Shown: piece after piece, positions 25,457-36,500 of the stretch
How positions within the stretch are numbered: position 1 is the stretch's first letter
Layout: each line of letters opens with the position of its first letter
Assembly (NCBI GenBank): GCA_033964015.1
Contig: CM066916.1
Location: 11,758,501-11,822,500, forward strand
Reading direction: 5' to 3'
DNA length: 64,000 bases
DNA from: Scolanthus callimorphus
Lineage: Eukaryota > Cnidaria > Anthozoa > Actiniaria > Edwardsiidae
Program-made: the position numbers and the translations under genes
The notes under the pieces: model-generated
Told to the model about the DNA's origin: nothing
The model's input: only the letters and a program-made list of their open reading frames with translations
Database searches by the model: none

Positions 25457-28400
25457 ATGGCGGACACATCAAAAGGTGACAAAGATTCGAAAGATTTCCA
25501 GCATTTCTTGGATAACAACCAGTATGCATACAATCGAATATTGCAATATGAAAAGATGTTTGGCAGAGGATTTGTCAGTACTGGTGGAATTGAAACAACT
25601 AAGGTACAATATATTTTGTATCAATTTTACGGTGAATACTTGACCGGGTATACCCTATTAAAGAAGCGCAGCTAATGAATATACTCCCTTTAATTAAGGA
25701 GTTCGTGGCCCTACTGGATTTAAAGAGAGGCCAAAAGGTGCTAGACGTAGGATGTGGTATCGGGGGTAGTGCCTTCTACATGTCAAAGGTACTTGTAATT
25801 TGTTGCACAGTGTAGACAGTGTAGCTATTTAGCGCGCGGAGCTTAACCGGACACGACGAAGGACCGCGCAAGAAGAGCCCCATATTCAAGATGGGAGGAG
25901 GCGTGGTGAATAGCCTAGATGATCATTGTGGATTTTTATAAAAATTTCAGTGGTTTTGTGTTGATGTCCAGTAAAAAATTTATTGTTATTATTATTATTA
26001 TTAAGTCGCAAAAGCATGGTGGCCAAGTTCTGGGACAGAACAAAGGGAGTGACAAATAACCTTTTATTTTGTTCTGTTCCTCAAAAATGGCTACCAGTGA
26101 TGTCACATGAAAACCAATCATATCCCCATCTTTATGATGCAGGTTTTTTATACATTTTGATGAGGCTATTGATGATGCCTAGACTCCTTCGCAGCCCCTA
26201 ATGGTCGGAGTCACGCAACGCTCCCTTGGGGGCGAGTGTTGCATGACTCCAACTGCTGGGGTCTGCGAAGGAGTCTAGATGATGCCATACTATCTGCCAT
26301 AATTGCCTTAAATGATCAGATCAATAATTGTTTTAAACTTGAATAAAGTTGTCCAGGGATTGAAGGAAATGCAACACTTTGTTTTATATTATGAGTTCCT
26401 TTCATATGGAGCTCTGCTTTTATGCATTGCCATTAATAAGTAATTATATTAACATGCCCAAAAAACTATGCTAATGTAATAATCACACAATGAGATGTTA
26501 TTCTCTATTTTAGTAGTCAATCCATGCAATTTGTCAGTGGCAAATGATCTTTGTTGTGTTTTGAATAAAAAAAATGCATTTAAAGCATTGTTAATATTGG
26601 AAACAAGTCTGCAGGCAAGTGAAATTCATGAGTATAAAATGTTAAACCTATCAGTCTTCATTATTGTGGAAGCATGGAGGTTCTAAAGTCCAATAGTCTT
26701 GCTGTGCCACACAATAGAAGAGTAGTTTATACTAGCTACTTGCATACTGTTTGATCACCCATCCATAACCTCACATCTTGTGGGCAAGAAAGGGGGTCAG
26801 TGGATAATAGATGATGGGAGGTGTAGAATACAAAGTGTAAGTGCACGTCCAAAGGGGTATTATTATGGCAAATTCAATAAGGAGGCATTGGATTCTATAG
26901 GATTATTCAAAGCTTCAGGAGGCTAGATTCCGCTAAGAAAATAGCACGGAAAAAGCGATATCGCACGAGTCGCGCAGGGACGAGGGTGATATCGCCTTTT
27001 CTGAGTGCAATTTTTGGCAGAATCTACCGACTTGAATCCTATGATATTTCGTCCTAAATTTACACACACAAAAAGAGATATCATAGGATTCTAGGGGGAA
27101 TCATGATGAACTGGGTAAAATGAGCTAATTGTTATGTTTTATTTTGTCATTTTTATAAAAAAAAGCCTTCAGAAAAATGGGATTTCTGGGTTACTTGAGC
27201 ATAGACATGATGGGGGCTATTTTGGGGAGGTATGAATTTTTAGTTTCAGGGAGGCTTCAGGGAGGCTAAAAACATAATATTTTCTTGTGTTAATAGATAA
27301 ACCTCCAGTATTTTGGGGGTGCAAAATATTGTGTAATTCCTGAAAAGATATACATCCCTAAAATGGAGGGAATTGGAAATTTCAGGGGGGTTGATATATC
27401 ATTCCCATTGCTGTCTTTATTGGAAATTCCTGGGGGTATGGGTTTCATTAGGTAAATTCTAGATCTTCTGGGTGGGGTATGGATCATTCCTGACCTCCCC
27501 TCACCCCATCACATTTTATGCTCACATGCCCCCCTTCCCCTGGGGTATTTCACAGGTATTTATCCATTTATTTTAATGTCATTTAAAAAAGAACTTCTGT
27601 GTATAAAATCCAGTGGCAGTTTCACAGACATCCTTTTTTCCTTGCTAGAATTTTGATGTGAGTGTACTTGGAGTTGATTTGTCCACTAACATGATCACCA
27701 TTGGCAAACAAAGAGCATTAGAATTTGATGCAAAACAGGTGAGTATAGTTAATAGAACAGTCCTATTCAATGCCTTTTCCTTGGTGAAAAATCTAAGCAT
27801 GAGAAGGGGCCATAACCTGTGACTCTTCCCCCCCCCCCCCCCTCCCCATCACTATGGAAGAGGTCATTTTCTTTACTACCCCTAGAAAATTATTGCTCTG
27901 CCCCCTCCGAACCTATGGAAGAGCCTTTTTTGGGATTGCACCCCTCGGAAAAACCCACAGAAAAGCCTTTTTTATTGCACTACCTTTGGAAAATCCCACA
28001 GCTTTTTGTATTGCACCCCCTCTGAAAAACCTATGGAAGAACCTTGGAAAAACTCATCTGTAGGATGTGCAGATAAAAAATGGAATGGCCCTTCACATGC
28101 TGCAATTCTAGCTGTGATTTGGGGTGCAGTTTTTACTGAATGGGCAACATCACACCACCCTACATGTATGTGAATGCCTGGTGATTTGGCACTGCAGTAT
28201 TTGTCAGTTTGTTTATGGTGGTTTAGCACCTGCATCGCAGTGTTTAAACCAACATCACAAGGGAGATCACCATGTGATCGCTGGTCACTCAACACCATAG
28301 AATCATACCTCAAATCGCAGCATGTAAAATGGGCGATTATTTAGACCTATCAAGTTGTGCGAGAGATCCAATCACTTTTCATTTACACTAGGTTGAGTTT

Positions 28401-30919
28401 GCTGTTGTTGATATCACCACTGCTGATTACCCAGCAGAGTCTTTTGATGTCATCTACTCTCGAGATACTATACTTCACATAAAGGATAAGAAGACTTTAT
28501 TTGCCAACTTTCTGGTAAGCATTACTACTTGTATTATAATCTTCTAAATATTTTATATTTTACATTCTCTTCATGAAGCATGTTGGCCAGCTCTAGGTTA
28601 ATGTGACACACATTGAAATGGGTTGCCCTAATTCAGGACAAGACGTAAGGGGTCGCCCTAATTCAGGACAAGGGTCTGCTAGTAAGATGGGACCTGACTC
28701 ACCCTCATATGCAGTCACAATCCAATAATGCCACCTATCTGGCTCTAGTTTGCACAAAATAACCTCTTATGATACCAGTAGGACCCACCCTAGGCTGCAA
28801 GCCCATGTGCATCTGAATAGACCATCACACCACAGACGAACCCTGACAGATCCTGACAAAGCAAGATCAACAATGGTTCAGTAACAGTGAGCCAGATCTA
28901 ACCGGCTCACAGGTGTTAGTTTTTAATTGCAAAAACACTAGGGTTTTCAGTTGTTTTTTTTTATAAAAAAAAGGCTAAGACTGATTATACAAGATGAGGT
29001 CTTAAGTCAAAAGGTGCCCTTGGCCCTATTTTGTGCTAACTGAGCTCATATATATATCATGGTTAGGGACTGTTCATTTTTTTATCAGGGAGAGGGGGCT
29101 GGTGGAAATGAGGGGGGGGGGGTCACCCAAAAAAATAAGGCCTTAAAAAGGGGGGCCACCCTAAAAAATACGCTCCTAAAGAAAGGGGGGGCACCAAAAA
29201 AAGTACAGGCACATACCAAGGGAGGGATTGAAAAGTTGGTTCCTCAAAACAGGTACACTAGGTTAAAGTTAAGGCTTGGTATTACAGTATGTCACTTTTA
29301 TATGTACTCTCACTTTGATATCAATTAAGAAGGGGGTCATCAGAAAAAGTACTTTGGATTTGGCCACCCAAAAAAAAAACAGTGTCCCCCTCATTTCCAC
29401 CAGCCTCCCCTCCCTGATAAAAAATGAATGGTCCCTTGTGTGGTATGATGACATCATCAAAAAGAAGACTATTGTTGTTAATAAATAGTTTATTATTGTT
29501 AAATCCATAAACAGAAATGGTTAAAGCCTGGTGGTCAGCTTCTAATTAGTGACTATAGCTGTGGCACAGGGGAGTGGTCAGACAGGTACAAGGCATATGT
29601 TGCACAGCGACAGTATCACCTCTTAGACCCAGCCTCATATGGCAAGGTATATTTAGTGCTCTGGTTCACATTACATGAATAGTGTTAATCTTATTGTCAT
29701 ATATTATTGTTGTTGACATTGCATTTGCCATAGGTAATGCCACTCTGATTCGGGCCATTCCATTTTTTATCTGCAACCCCCCCCCCCCCCCCCCCCTCCT
29801 CCTCCCCCTCCCCAGAAGAGTTTTCCGAATATGAGTATGCATCACTAATATTTATTGGACAAATGCACAAGGTACCAATAAACATGTCTATGTCTAGCAA
29901 AATGGCCTTTTCCAAGGGGGTCAAACCAGAAAAAAGGCTCTTACGTTCTTCAGAGGGAGTGCAATAATAAAAGCCTCTTCTGTGGGTTTTTCTGAGGGGG
30001 TGCAATAAAAAAGCCTCTTCCGTGGGTTTTTCCAAGGGGGTGCAATCCCAAAAAGGCTATTCTGTAGGTATTTTCGAGGGGGTAGAGCAATAATTTCCAA
30101 GGGGGTTACTAAAGACAATGACCTCTTCCATAGGGGGGTGCGGCAAAAAAATGGAATGGCCCTTCATACAATATTCAGATCTCAATTTGCTTGTTATCAA
30201 TGTTTTTTTCCACTGAACTTGGTGGTCTGTTATTAGCTTGTAGAGTCTGTTGGATTTGCTGATGTTAGGGCTGAAGACAGAACCAATCAGTTTGTTGATG
30301 TTCTGACTCGTGAGCACAAGAGATTTGATAACCAAAAGGATGAATTACTGGAGGTAGGTGAGGTTGAAATGAAGAGGTGGACAGACCAACAGTGGACAGA
30401 CAGACAAAATAAGACAGGGAAATAAGTTTAACTTAATTCTTTGACCAGATCTGGATCAAAATACGTCATCAGTATGGAATGTTTGGCTTGAGCACACAGA
30501 TGCCTCTTTTTTGAGAGATTTTTTTTGCTTTTGCAGGCTACTTATACCATAGCTTCACAGACATGATCAGATAATCACAGTGGCGGATGCAGACCCTTAA
30601 GAAGGGGGGTGGCTAGTACAAAGGACATACTACAAAGTTCAGACCAAGGGGGTGGCTAATCTTAAGGTTTTTACAAAAATATGAGAACAAGGGGGGTTGC
30701 TAGCCACCCTAATCACCCCCCCCCCCCCCCCCCTAGATCCGCCCTTGAATCAGATAGAAATACAGGACAAGTTTATTGGCATCTTTTTATTTTTACTTCC
30801 AGGCAATCTCCTTAGAGGACTATAATTCCCTAGTCAAAGGGTGGAGTGACAAAATTGAGAGATGTGGAGATGGTGACCAAAAATGGGCATTAATCTATGG
30901 CAAGAAACCCGTAGCCTGA
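25457..30919 (+). CDS. pmt: Phosphoethanolamine N-methyltransferase, MT2-type single domain, paralogue 1
   Basis: Exons: 25457-25603, 25699-25788, 27649-27738, 28392-28514, 29515-29646, 30237-30353, 30803-30919; all introns are GT-AG and phase 0. The product is 271 residues. The family transfers methyl groups from S-adenosylmethionine to phosphoethanolamine or its mono/dimethyl forms, giving phosphocholine for membrane lipid. Visible motifs are FLDNNQY (Tyr23, the position of the catalytic tyrosine in the family), [11 protein letters not shown], the SAM-binding [20 protein letters not shown] with His138 (catalytic histidine position), [14 protein letters not shown] and the C-terminal [10 protein letters not shown]. 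It aligns with the second (MT2) domain of plant PEAMT and nematode PMT-2; no MT1 domain is attached. The start is the first ATG of the exon, in context GAGATGGCGG. CpG is very scarce in its exons. Confidence 0.93.
26177..26277. mobile_element. Short MITE in intron 2 of methyltransferase 1
   Basis: CTAGACTCCTTCGCAGCCCC (left, from about 26178) is matched by its inverted copy GGGGTCTGCGAAGGAGTCTA (right, ending about 26276). A second inner pair (GGAGTCACGCAACGCTC with GAGTGTTGCATGACTCC) makes nearly the whole 100 bp one hairpin. There is no coding capacity. Confidence 0.85.
26893..27043. mobile_element. Foldback repeat in intron 2 of methyltransferase 1 (family also at 39.6 kb)
   Basis: The left half (TATAGGATTATTCAAAGC, CGCTAAGAAAATAGCAC, AAAAAGCGATATCGCACGAG) is mirrored by the right half (GATATCGCCTTTTCTGAGTG, TTGAATCCTATGATA). 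The same sequence in opposite orientation lies at 39561-39690 in the last intron of the second methyltransferase, showing that this is a mobile family. Confidence 0.8.
27803..28094 (+). mobile_element. Repeat element with GGGCCATTCC ends, copy 1 (intron 3)
   Basis: This copy ends with AAAAATGGAATGGCCCTTC and contains several degenerate units of about 40-45 bp with GCCTTTTTTATTGCAC and CCC(C/T)T(C/G)GGAAAAAC words. An opposite-orientation copy is at 29752-30165. Homopolymer C lies near its left end. The short open frames at 27819-28063 arise from this repeat. Confidence 0.8.
28088..28334. mobile_element. Diverged MITE abutting copy 1, related to the 32.9 kb MITE
   Basis: The left end GCCCTTCACATGCTGCAATT and right end (inverted) GCCCATTTTACATGCTGCGA form imperfect terminal repeats. 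The ends and interior resemble the CpG-rich element at 32886-33136 after loss of many CpGs. It lies in intron 3 of methyltransferase 1, 57 bp before exon 4. Confidence 0.6.
29065..29436. mobile_element. MITE with about 50-bp termini, intron 4 of methyltransferase 1
   Basis: The left end AGGGACTGTTCATTTTTTTA, then TCAGGGAGAGGGGGCTGGTG, is mirrored at the right by CACCAGCCTCCCCTCCCTGA, then AAAAAATGAATGGTCCCT. Runs of G at the left and AAAAA/GGGG words fill the interior. The short open frames across it are by-products. Confidence 0.85.
29752..30165 (-). mobile_element. Repeat element with GGGCCATTCC ends, copy 2 (intron 5)
   Basis: It begins GGGCCATTCCATTTTTTATC and ends AAAATGGAATGGCCCTTC, so the termini are inverted. 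The interior has four to five units carrying GTGCAATAAAAAAGCCTCTT and GGGTTTTTCCAAGGGGGTGC, preceded by a run of about 22 C. It is an inverted relative of copy 1 at 27803-28094. Confidence 0.85.
30578..30746. mobile_element. MITE with CAGTGGCGGATG ends, hAT-like, intron 6
   Basis: The left end CAGTGGCGGATGCAG and right end (inverted) CAAGGGCGGATCTAG resemble the termini of hAT-type non-autonomous elements. A G-rich/C-rich interior ends in a run of about 20 C. A clear 8-bp target duplication was not found, so the superfamily is tentative. A probable relative is at 60449-60816. Confidence 0.6.
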
Positions 30920-31186
30920 ATATAGTTTATTGAATGGCAGGAATTACAAGCACATTGGTTTTCTTTGTCATGGAGATGCAATTTTATCACTCATATGTTT
31001 GGGTCACATATGAAAAATCAAATATCAACAAAAAATAGAAACAAAACTATCTTACCTTAGAATTTTTTTTGAACAAGTTTATCAAAAAGGAATTTGGGGT
31101 ATTTTTGTGATATTATATTTTTCTTTACATAAAAGATGTATCAGTAAGATATAGATTTGATAAGACCTGTTATCTTTAGTGAATGT
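30920..31186. other. 3' flank of methyltransferase 1
   Basis: AT-rich sequence after the stop codon at 30917-30919. I did not see a canonical AATAAA in the first 150 bp, so the transcript end is undefined. Confidence 0.4.
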
Positions 31187-31372
31187 GTGGTTCCAGAAAA
31201 TATCCATACCCCCACCACGGAAGGGTGTTGAAAAGTGACCCCCATATCCCTCTGGAATTTCCAAGGAAAAATACAGTATTTGTATGGAAATGATCAGGTA
31301 AATTGACCCCCCCACCCCTCCGGAATTTCCAATGCCCTTCCGTAGGGGGGTATGGATAATTTCTGGAACCAC
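31187..31372. mobile_element. MITE with GTGGTTCCAGAAA ends
   Basis: The left end GTGGTTCCAGAAAATATCCA and right end (inverted) GTGGTTCCAGAAATTATCCA match in 18 of 20 positions. Inner words CACGGAAGGG and CCCTTCCGTAG also pair. The element is 186 bp long with no coding capacity. The sequence near 27440-27500 (GGGTATGGATCATTCCTG) may be a decayed relative. Confidence 0.85.
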
Positions 31373-32002
31373 TACAATCCGACAGCCCATTACTGTAAAA
31401 AAAGATGTTATACAAGGGCAAAGCCAGGGGCCTGGTGGTGGCTTCTCGAAACGCCGGAAAATTTTTAAAACTCAAAATTCAATCTTCCAATAAGCTAGTA
31501 AAAAACATGTGACAATTGAATTTTTTTAGATGAGAAAGTCGACAACGGTGCCACACCCGTTCACACTTTTATCAGTACCTCCACATTCACAAATTTTGAA
31601 TATCACAAAAACTGAATTCAATAGTTGTTTTATTATAACTTACTTTGTTTGAAAGAAAACATAAAGATGGAACTTGAACTTACCGAAGAGGACAAAATAA
31701 CTTAACTTAATGTCATCTGCTCATTCCACGTTCACTCTTGTCATGTCTTGGTCTTGCAGAGGCACCATTTCGTTTTTCGCCCTTTTAAGACATGGGAAGA
31801 CATCAAGGCCACTCCTTTATCGTTTCTCTTAGACTATAATACAATTTCGAAGAGTGTCTCAAGATATTTCAGCATTTTTTTCCAGTTTTTCCTTTCTCAT
31901 TCTGAAATCTTGTATAGGCCTCGCCGAACCAAGCAAATGTTCGCGCGCCGTCGGTGCTGAATCAGCGGTAATAGGGGCGCGCATATTAATTCGAAAATTT
32001 TA

Positions 32003-32080
32003 TCAACGACTTAGCTCAAGTGGAAAGAGCGTGCTTTAGTAAACTGCCAAGTTTGAGACCGATCGGTTACAAACTCGCGA
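32003..32080 (+). other. tRNA-like sequence, probable tRNA-derived SINE head or tRNA pseudogene
   Basis: TAGCTCAAGTGG at 32012-32023 matches the internal A-box consensus of Pol III promoters, and a degenerate B box (GGTTACAAACTC) lies about 45 bp further on. The T-stem does not pair well and the acceptor stem is not evident, so it is unlikely to be a functional tRNA. Confidence 0.35.
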
Positions 32081-32664
32081 AGATTTAGCCTTGCAAACAA
32101 ACGTAAACAAGCCGTATTTTTACAGAGGTTTGTATGGAACTTTTAATTGGGGGGGGGGGGGGGGGGGAATCTTGCCCCCCCAAAACTAGAAATATCTATA
32201 ACTTCGGCCCCTTAACGCATCGCCCTGAAACTTGGGATTATTGCTTATTGCCTATGCGCTCTTTGAATGGATGGTTTAGATTTTAGCTAGCTTATTAATT
32301 AAAGATATTAGAATTATATTTACGTTTTTATAAAACCGTTTTATTTTGACGTAGCGTCGCCGGACTTCAACTTTGATTGCTCAAAATTGGTTTTCTGACG
32401 AATGTCAATGTGATCTTTTCCGTGGTATGGATGGATTGTAACTTGGACGCCTGTATCAAAAGTTGAAGATTTCGTGGCATGTCGTGACGTCACGATGCGC
32501 CCACCTTCACCGATTCAGCTGCAGATTATTCACTAATCTGTAGTACCGATTATTTATTAATCGTAGATTGCCCTAGATCCCACATCGCCGTGACACATAA
32601 TGAAGATAATGCTACTGAATAAACCCAAACATCTGCGCGAACTCCGTCTTTAGATAATTTTAAG

Positions 32665-32832
32665 TCTCATTTTCGAATTCCGGATTCCACAGTTCCAGAT
32701 TCTATCCCACGTGGATTCCGGAATCCAAACTGTCTTGGAATCCCGGATTCCGATATAAAAGAAACGATAGGATTTGGACTCCACAGACCGGATTCCGGAT
32801 TCCAATAGCTGCGTCCGGATTCCGGATGGCCA
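32665..32832. repeat. Degenerate GGATTCCGGATTCC repeat
   Basis: Words such as GAATTCCGGATTCC, GATTCCGGAATCC and CCGGATTCCGGATTCC recur about ten times in both orientations. The 73-codon minus open frame at 32650-32871 with recurrent GIR and ESGIR is a consequence of the repeat. Confidence 0.7.
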
Positions 32833-32885
32833 AAGCTCAAAAAGTTGGCTCATTATGAATGTCATAATCAAAGTCTACTATACTG

Positions 32886-33136
32886 TAAAGGCCCGTTCAC
32901 ACGGCGCGATTTCAGCTGCGATTTCTGTGGAGCGATGCCATGGCGATGTCATATCGCGCGGTGTGAACGGTCCGCGATGTTATGGAGATTTCACTTGCGA
33001 TGTCGCCGCGACGTTTTGGACATGTTCAAATTCCAAATCGCCGGCCGTTCACACCCCTGCGATATGACGTCGACGATCGCCGCAAAAATCGCACCTCAAA
33101 TCGCAGCTGAAATAGCGTCGTGTGAACGGGCCTTAA
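32886..33136. mobile_element. CpG-rich MITE with GGCCCGTTCACAC ends
   Basis: The left end AGGCCCGTTCACACGGCGCG, then ATTTCAGCTGCGATTT, is mirrored at the right by AAATCGCAGCTGAAAT, then GTCGTGTGAACGGGCCTTAA. The body is dense in CpG (GCGAT, CGCGCGG, CGTCGACGATCGCCGC), so the copy is young or unmethylated. It lies 437 bp upstream of the start codon of the second methyltransferase, inside its likely promoter region. Confidence 0.9.
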
Positions 33137-33572
33137 GGTTTGTAAAATTCGCGATAACAGCGGGATGGATAATTAGATGAATAGAAAAAGCAAGGATTTA
33201 ATCTGCGTTATTGTGCAAAGGCTGTTTTCCGTAACGAGATTAAAAATAAAACACGATGAATCTACTCGCGAGTTCTTCGGAAACGTGGTAGAGCGGACAG
33301 AGTATTCGAGAGAGGATTTCTGACAATATCTATAAAATTAAAGTAAAAAGACCACCCTGAAATTCCATGAAAAGGCTTTCGGACGAGGCCTTGTGCTAGC
33401 CAAAACAACTTTTAGCAACGCCAACAAAAGCCTTCCACATTAAATGCTGCACGACGGGATTCCTGTGTGAAGGTCGAACTGTCAATCAACACAGTCCGCT
33501 ATAAAATCCCCCGCGCGTGCGATCCCACTACAAATCAGTGTAAATAACACTATACGTAAGGCACAAGTAGAT

Positions 33573-36500
33573 ATGGCGGACTCGACGAACGATCTTCAGC
33601 AATTCTTGGATAATAATCAGTACTCCATCAATGGGATCCTGAGATATGAGAAGATTTTCGGACGTGGGTTCGTCAGCACCGGTGGAATGGAAACAACAAA
33701 GGTACAATTTAGAGTGTTACAATATTTTCAATTTTGACATTTCGGACTTTGTATCAATAATTTTACTTTTTGGCATTTTCTGATTTCATTTTCATACCAG
33801 TCTTGTGCAAACATAGCTTAAGAATTGTTTTTCAATGTTGCTATATTGATTCCAATCGTTGCTTTCCATGAAAGGAATTTGTGGGTCTGCTGAACTTGAA
33901 GGCCGGTCAAAGGGTGTTGGATGTAGGGTGCGGGATTGGAGGCAGTGCGTTCTACATGTCTAAGGTACCGGCCGCAGATATACACAGATATCTTATATGT
34001 TCGATTATTTTGATCTTTCCTTGGGGTTCCTTTGTTACTGAATATCAATCGAACTCAACATCCCAAAGGGCCAAAGCCACAATGCTAGACTTCAAGCAAT
34101 GCACTTTCTCTTTGGGATATCCCAAGAGCAATCGAGGTTGCAAAATTGACATTTAAATTGCTAAAGATTACTCTTCAAGGCAAAAATTGATCACTCCATT
34201 GTGAAATAAAGAATGATGTTTTGTAATGAGCCCCTCGGGTGATCTGCGGTGTCCCGGGTGGAAGGTCCAAAGTCCATTGTTGATCACGTGAAGGTCGACA
34301 CATACAATAGAGTACCAGTAGTTTTACTGGTCGCTGTAATGCAAAGCGGTACTTTTACTGACGCGCAGTACTACAAAATGTAAATAAGGCCGCGAGGGTC
34401 AAGGGTGTTTTTCAATCAAAATCCGTGAGCTCCCGTGGTGCACTGCGCTGAAAAGGCGCGTAGGTGAATGAAAGCGCGCGTAGCGTAAAGACTTCGCATA
34501 CAGCTATTTCAATAAACGTCGGAGCAAACGCGCCACACTACAAGAATAATGGAGTAAGACTGTGAGAGAATAAGAAAAAGAATCGAGAATAATGTACGTA
34601 GTAAACGTGTCCTTTGCGATACCAAAAATATTTTTAATTGCTACGTTAGGTGTTTACCCTATCCCCTAGTAGCGGTCTGTGCGCGTACGCTTGAGCGCTT
34701 TACCGACAACGATTTATTGAAATAGCTGTATAGGGGACTGGTACCCAGGGCGTCGCGGCGCGCAGATAGAAGCACGCGGCGACGTGTTGCAGAGGGGACC
34801 GTAGAATTAAGGGGAAAAAGAAGTGGTCTTTGAATTGCCATGCTTTCCATTCCCTCCCCCTGCGGCGTGGCTCGTTTCCGCTAAGAGCCTGTGTCAGCCA
34901 CAATTTTGACAGCATAGCAACATGTTCAGTCGCCAGTCGGTGAAAGCTATCGGTCTTTGCGATCGCTACCATCGCGCGCTTGCCTTCTAAAAAAAGAGAT
35001 CCTCTATCGGGGAGAGCAAAGGGCAGGGGTTTAGCGTAACATGCTGCTCGACCTAACATTTTAATGGGTTAATTTACATTTTTCCTGCCAAGTACATAGA
35101 ATAGACATAGACATAATTGGACAAGTACAATCTCCCCCCGCCCCTCACGGGGGCGTTTTTGTTATCGGGTTGGGCCCGCTCTGGCCTTATTTGATATTTC
35201 CCTCCATACAGAACTTTGGTGTGAGTGTTCTTGGGGTTGACTTGTCAACCAACATGGTCAGCATCGGAAAACAGAGAGCAACGGAGTTTGGAGCGGAACA
35301 AGTGAGTCAGGCCGAGTAAAGTTCAGACACTTGTCGCATGTGCCTTCATTCAATTTCTATAAATGCATTACAAAAACTTTATTAACATTCATTCTAGAAA
35401 ATATTGACGAATTTTTATATGTAAATGAAAAAAAAATGTGACGCATTTTCATATGTAAATGAAAAAAAAAGAAATGTGACAGATGTGCAAACACAATTAG
35501 AAATAAGGTAATCATTTCCACCCATATGAACCACAAGTTCTGAAACACGACTCAAAAGCAGCAGAGACAATAGCAGGAGAAACCGTGAATCGAACCGTAT
35601 AGTACCGCGGGCACAGAGAATAGAGGCGAACAGCTTTAGACCATCCGGCCACCTGTGCTTTCAGTAAAATTGCATTCTTTGTATTATATTTCTGCCCGTA
35701 GTCCACGAGCACACAAGGCGGACCTCTGAAAACCTTCCTCCTCCTTTCGCTGACGGCAAACCATGTTGCTAGGAAACCGCCTTTCACCTTCGCTCGCAAG
35801 AAATCAACGTTTCTTTCTTTTGGGCCTCCTGTGGTTGCTCGTGTTGGTTGGGAAAATTTGCGATCAACTAGATATGTCTGCTGGGAAATGTTTTTTTTCT
35901 CATTTCCCTCCAAGCCCGGAAATAGCTACATGTGTGATTCAAACATATTTAGTCACAAGAAGCTCTCGTTGTCTACCCGTGATAGCTGACTGCCATCATC
36001 CTGCTGCCATACAATGAGTGCATGATTAGGATAGGCAGGCGCGCTGCCTTTTTAAAAGCCCGGACTTAACAACGTTTTGGTGATTGTTTTTTCTAAGGAC
36101 TGGAAGAACTAGGAAGTTTTGTAGCGACAAAGCGGTTGCATTGAATTGGGCCCACATAAAGTTACTTTGCATGGGGGTAAATTTTTGGTTACCATATGTC
36201 AACAAATTTTGACAGCGGGCTTAAAGGGGAAAAATGCCTAGAAAAATGCCGAGTGCAATGAGTGCATGCCTGACACATGTATAAATAATATGTGTAATCA
36301 CAGGTTGAGTTTTCTGTTGCTGACATCACCACTACTGAGTATCCCGAGAGGTCCTTTGACGTCATCTACACACGTGATTGCCTTATACATATTAACGACA
36401 AGCAAGCGCTCTTCGCAAAGTTCTTGGTAAGCTTAGATATACACCAACCTCGTCCCAAAGATCTTGTGGGTGATTTCCAAAAGTCCGTTGACCGATGAAG

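Noticed and set aside
32650..32871. 73-codon minus frame with GIR/ESGIR repeats
   Set aside because: It is a translation of the GGATTCC repeat.
33881..34156. 91-codon frame starting inside methyltransferase 2 exon 2
   Set aside because: It is the exon read through into the intron; the GT at 33965 and the paralogue show the true exon end.
35512..35913. 133-codon minus-strand frame
   Set aside because: It lies in an intron, overlaps a tRNA-like repeat, and shows no known domain or codon pattern.
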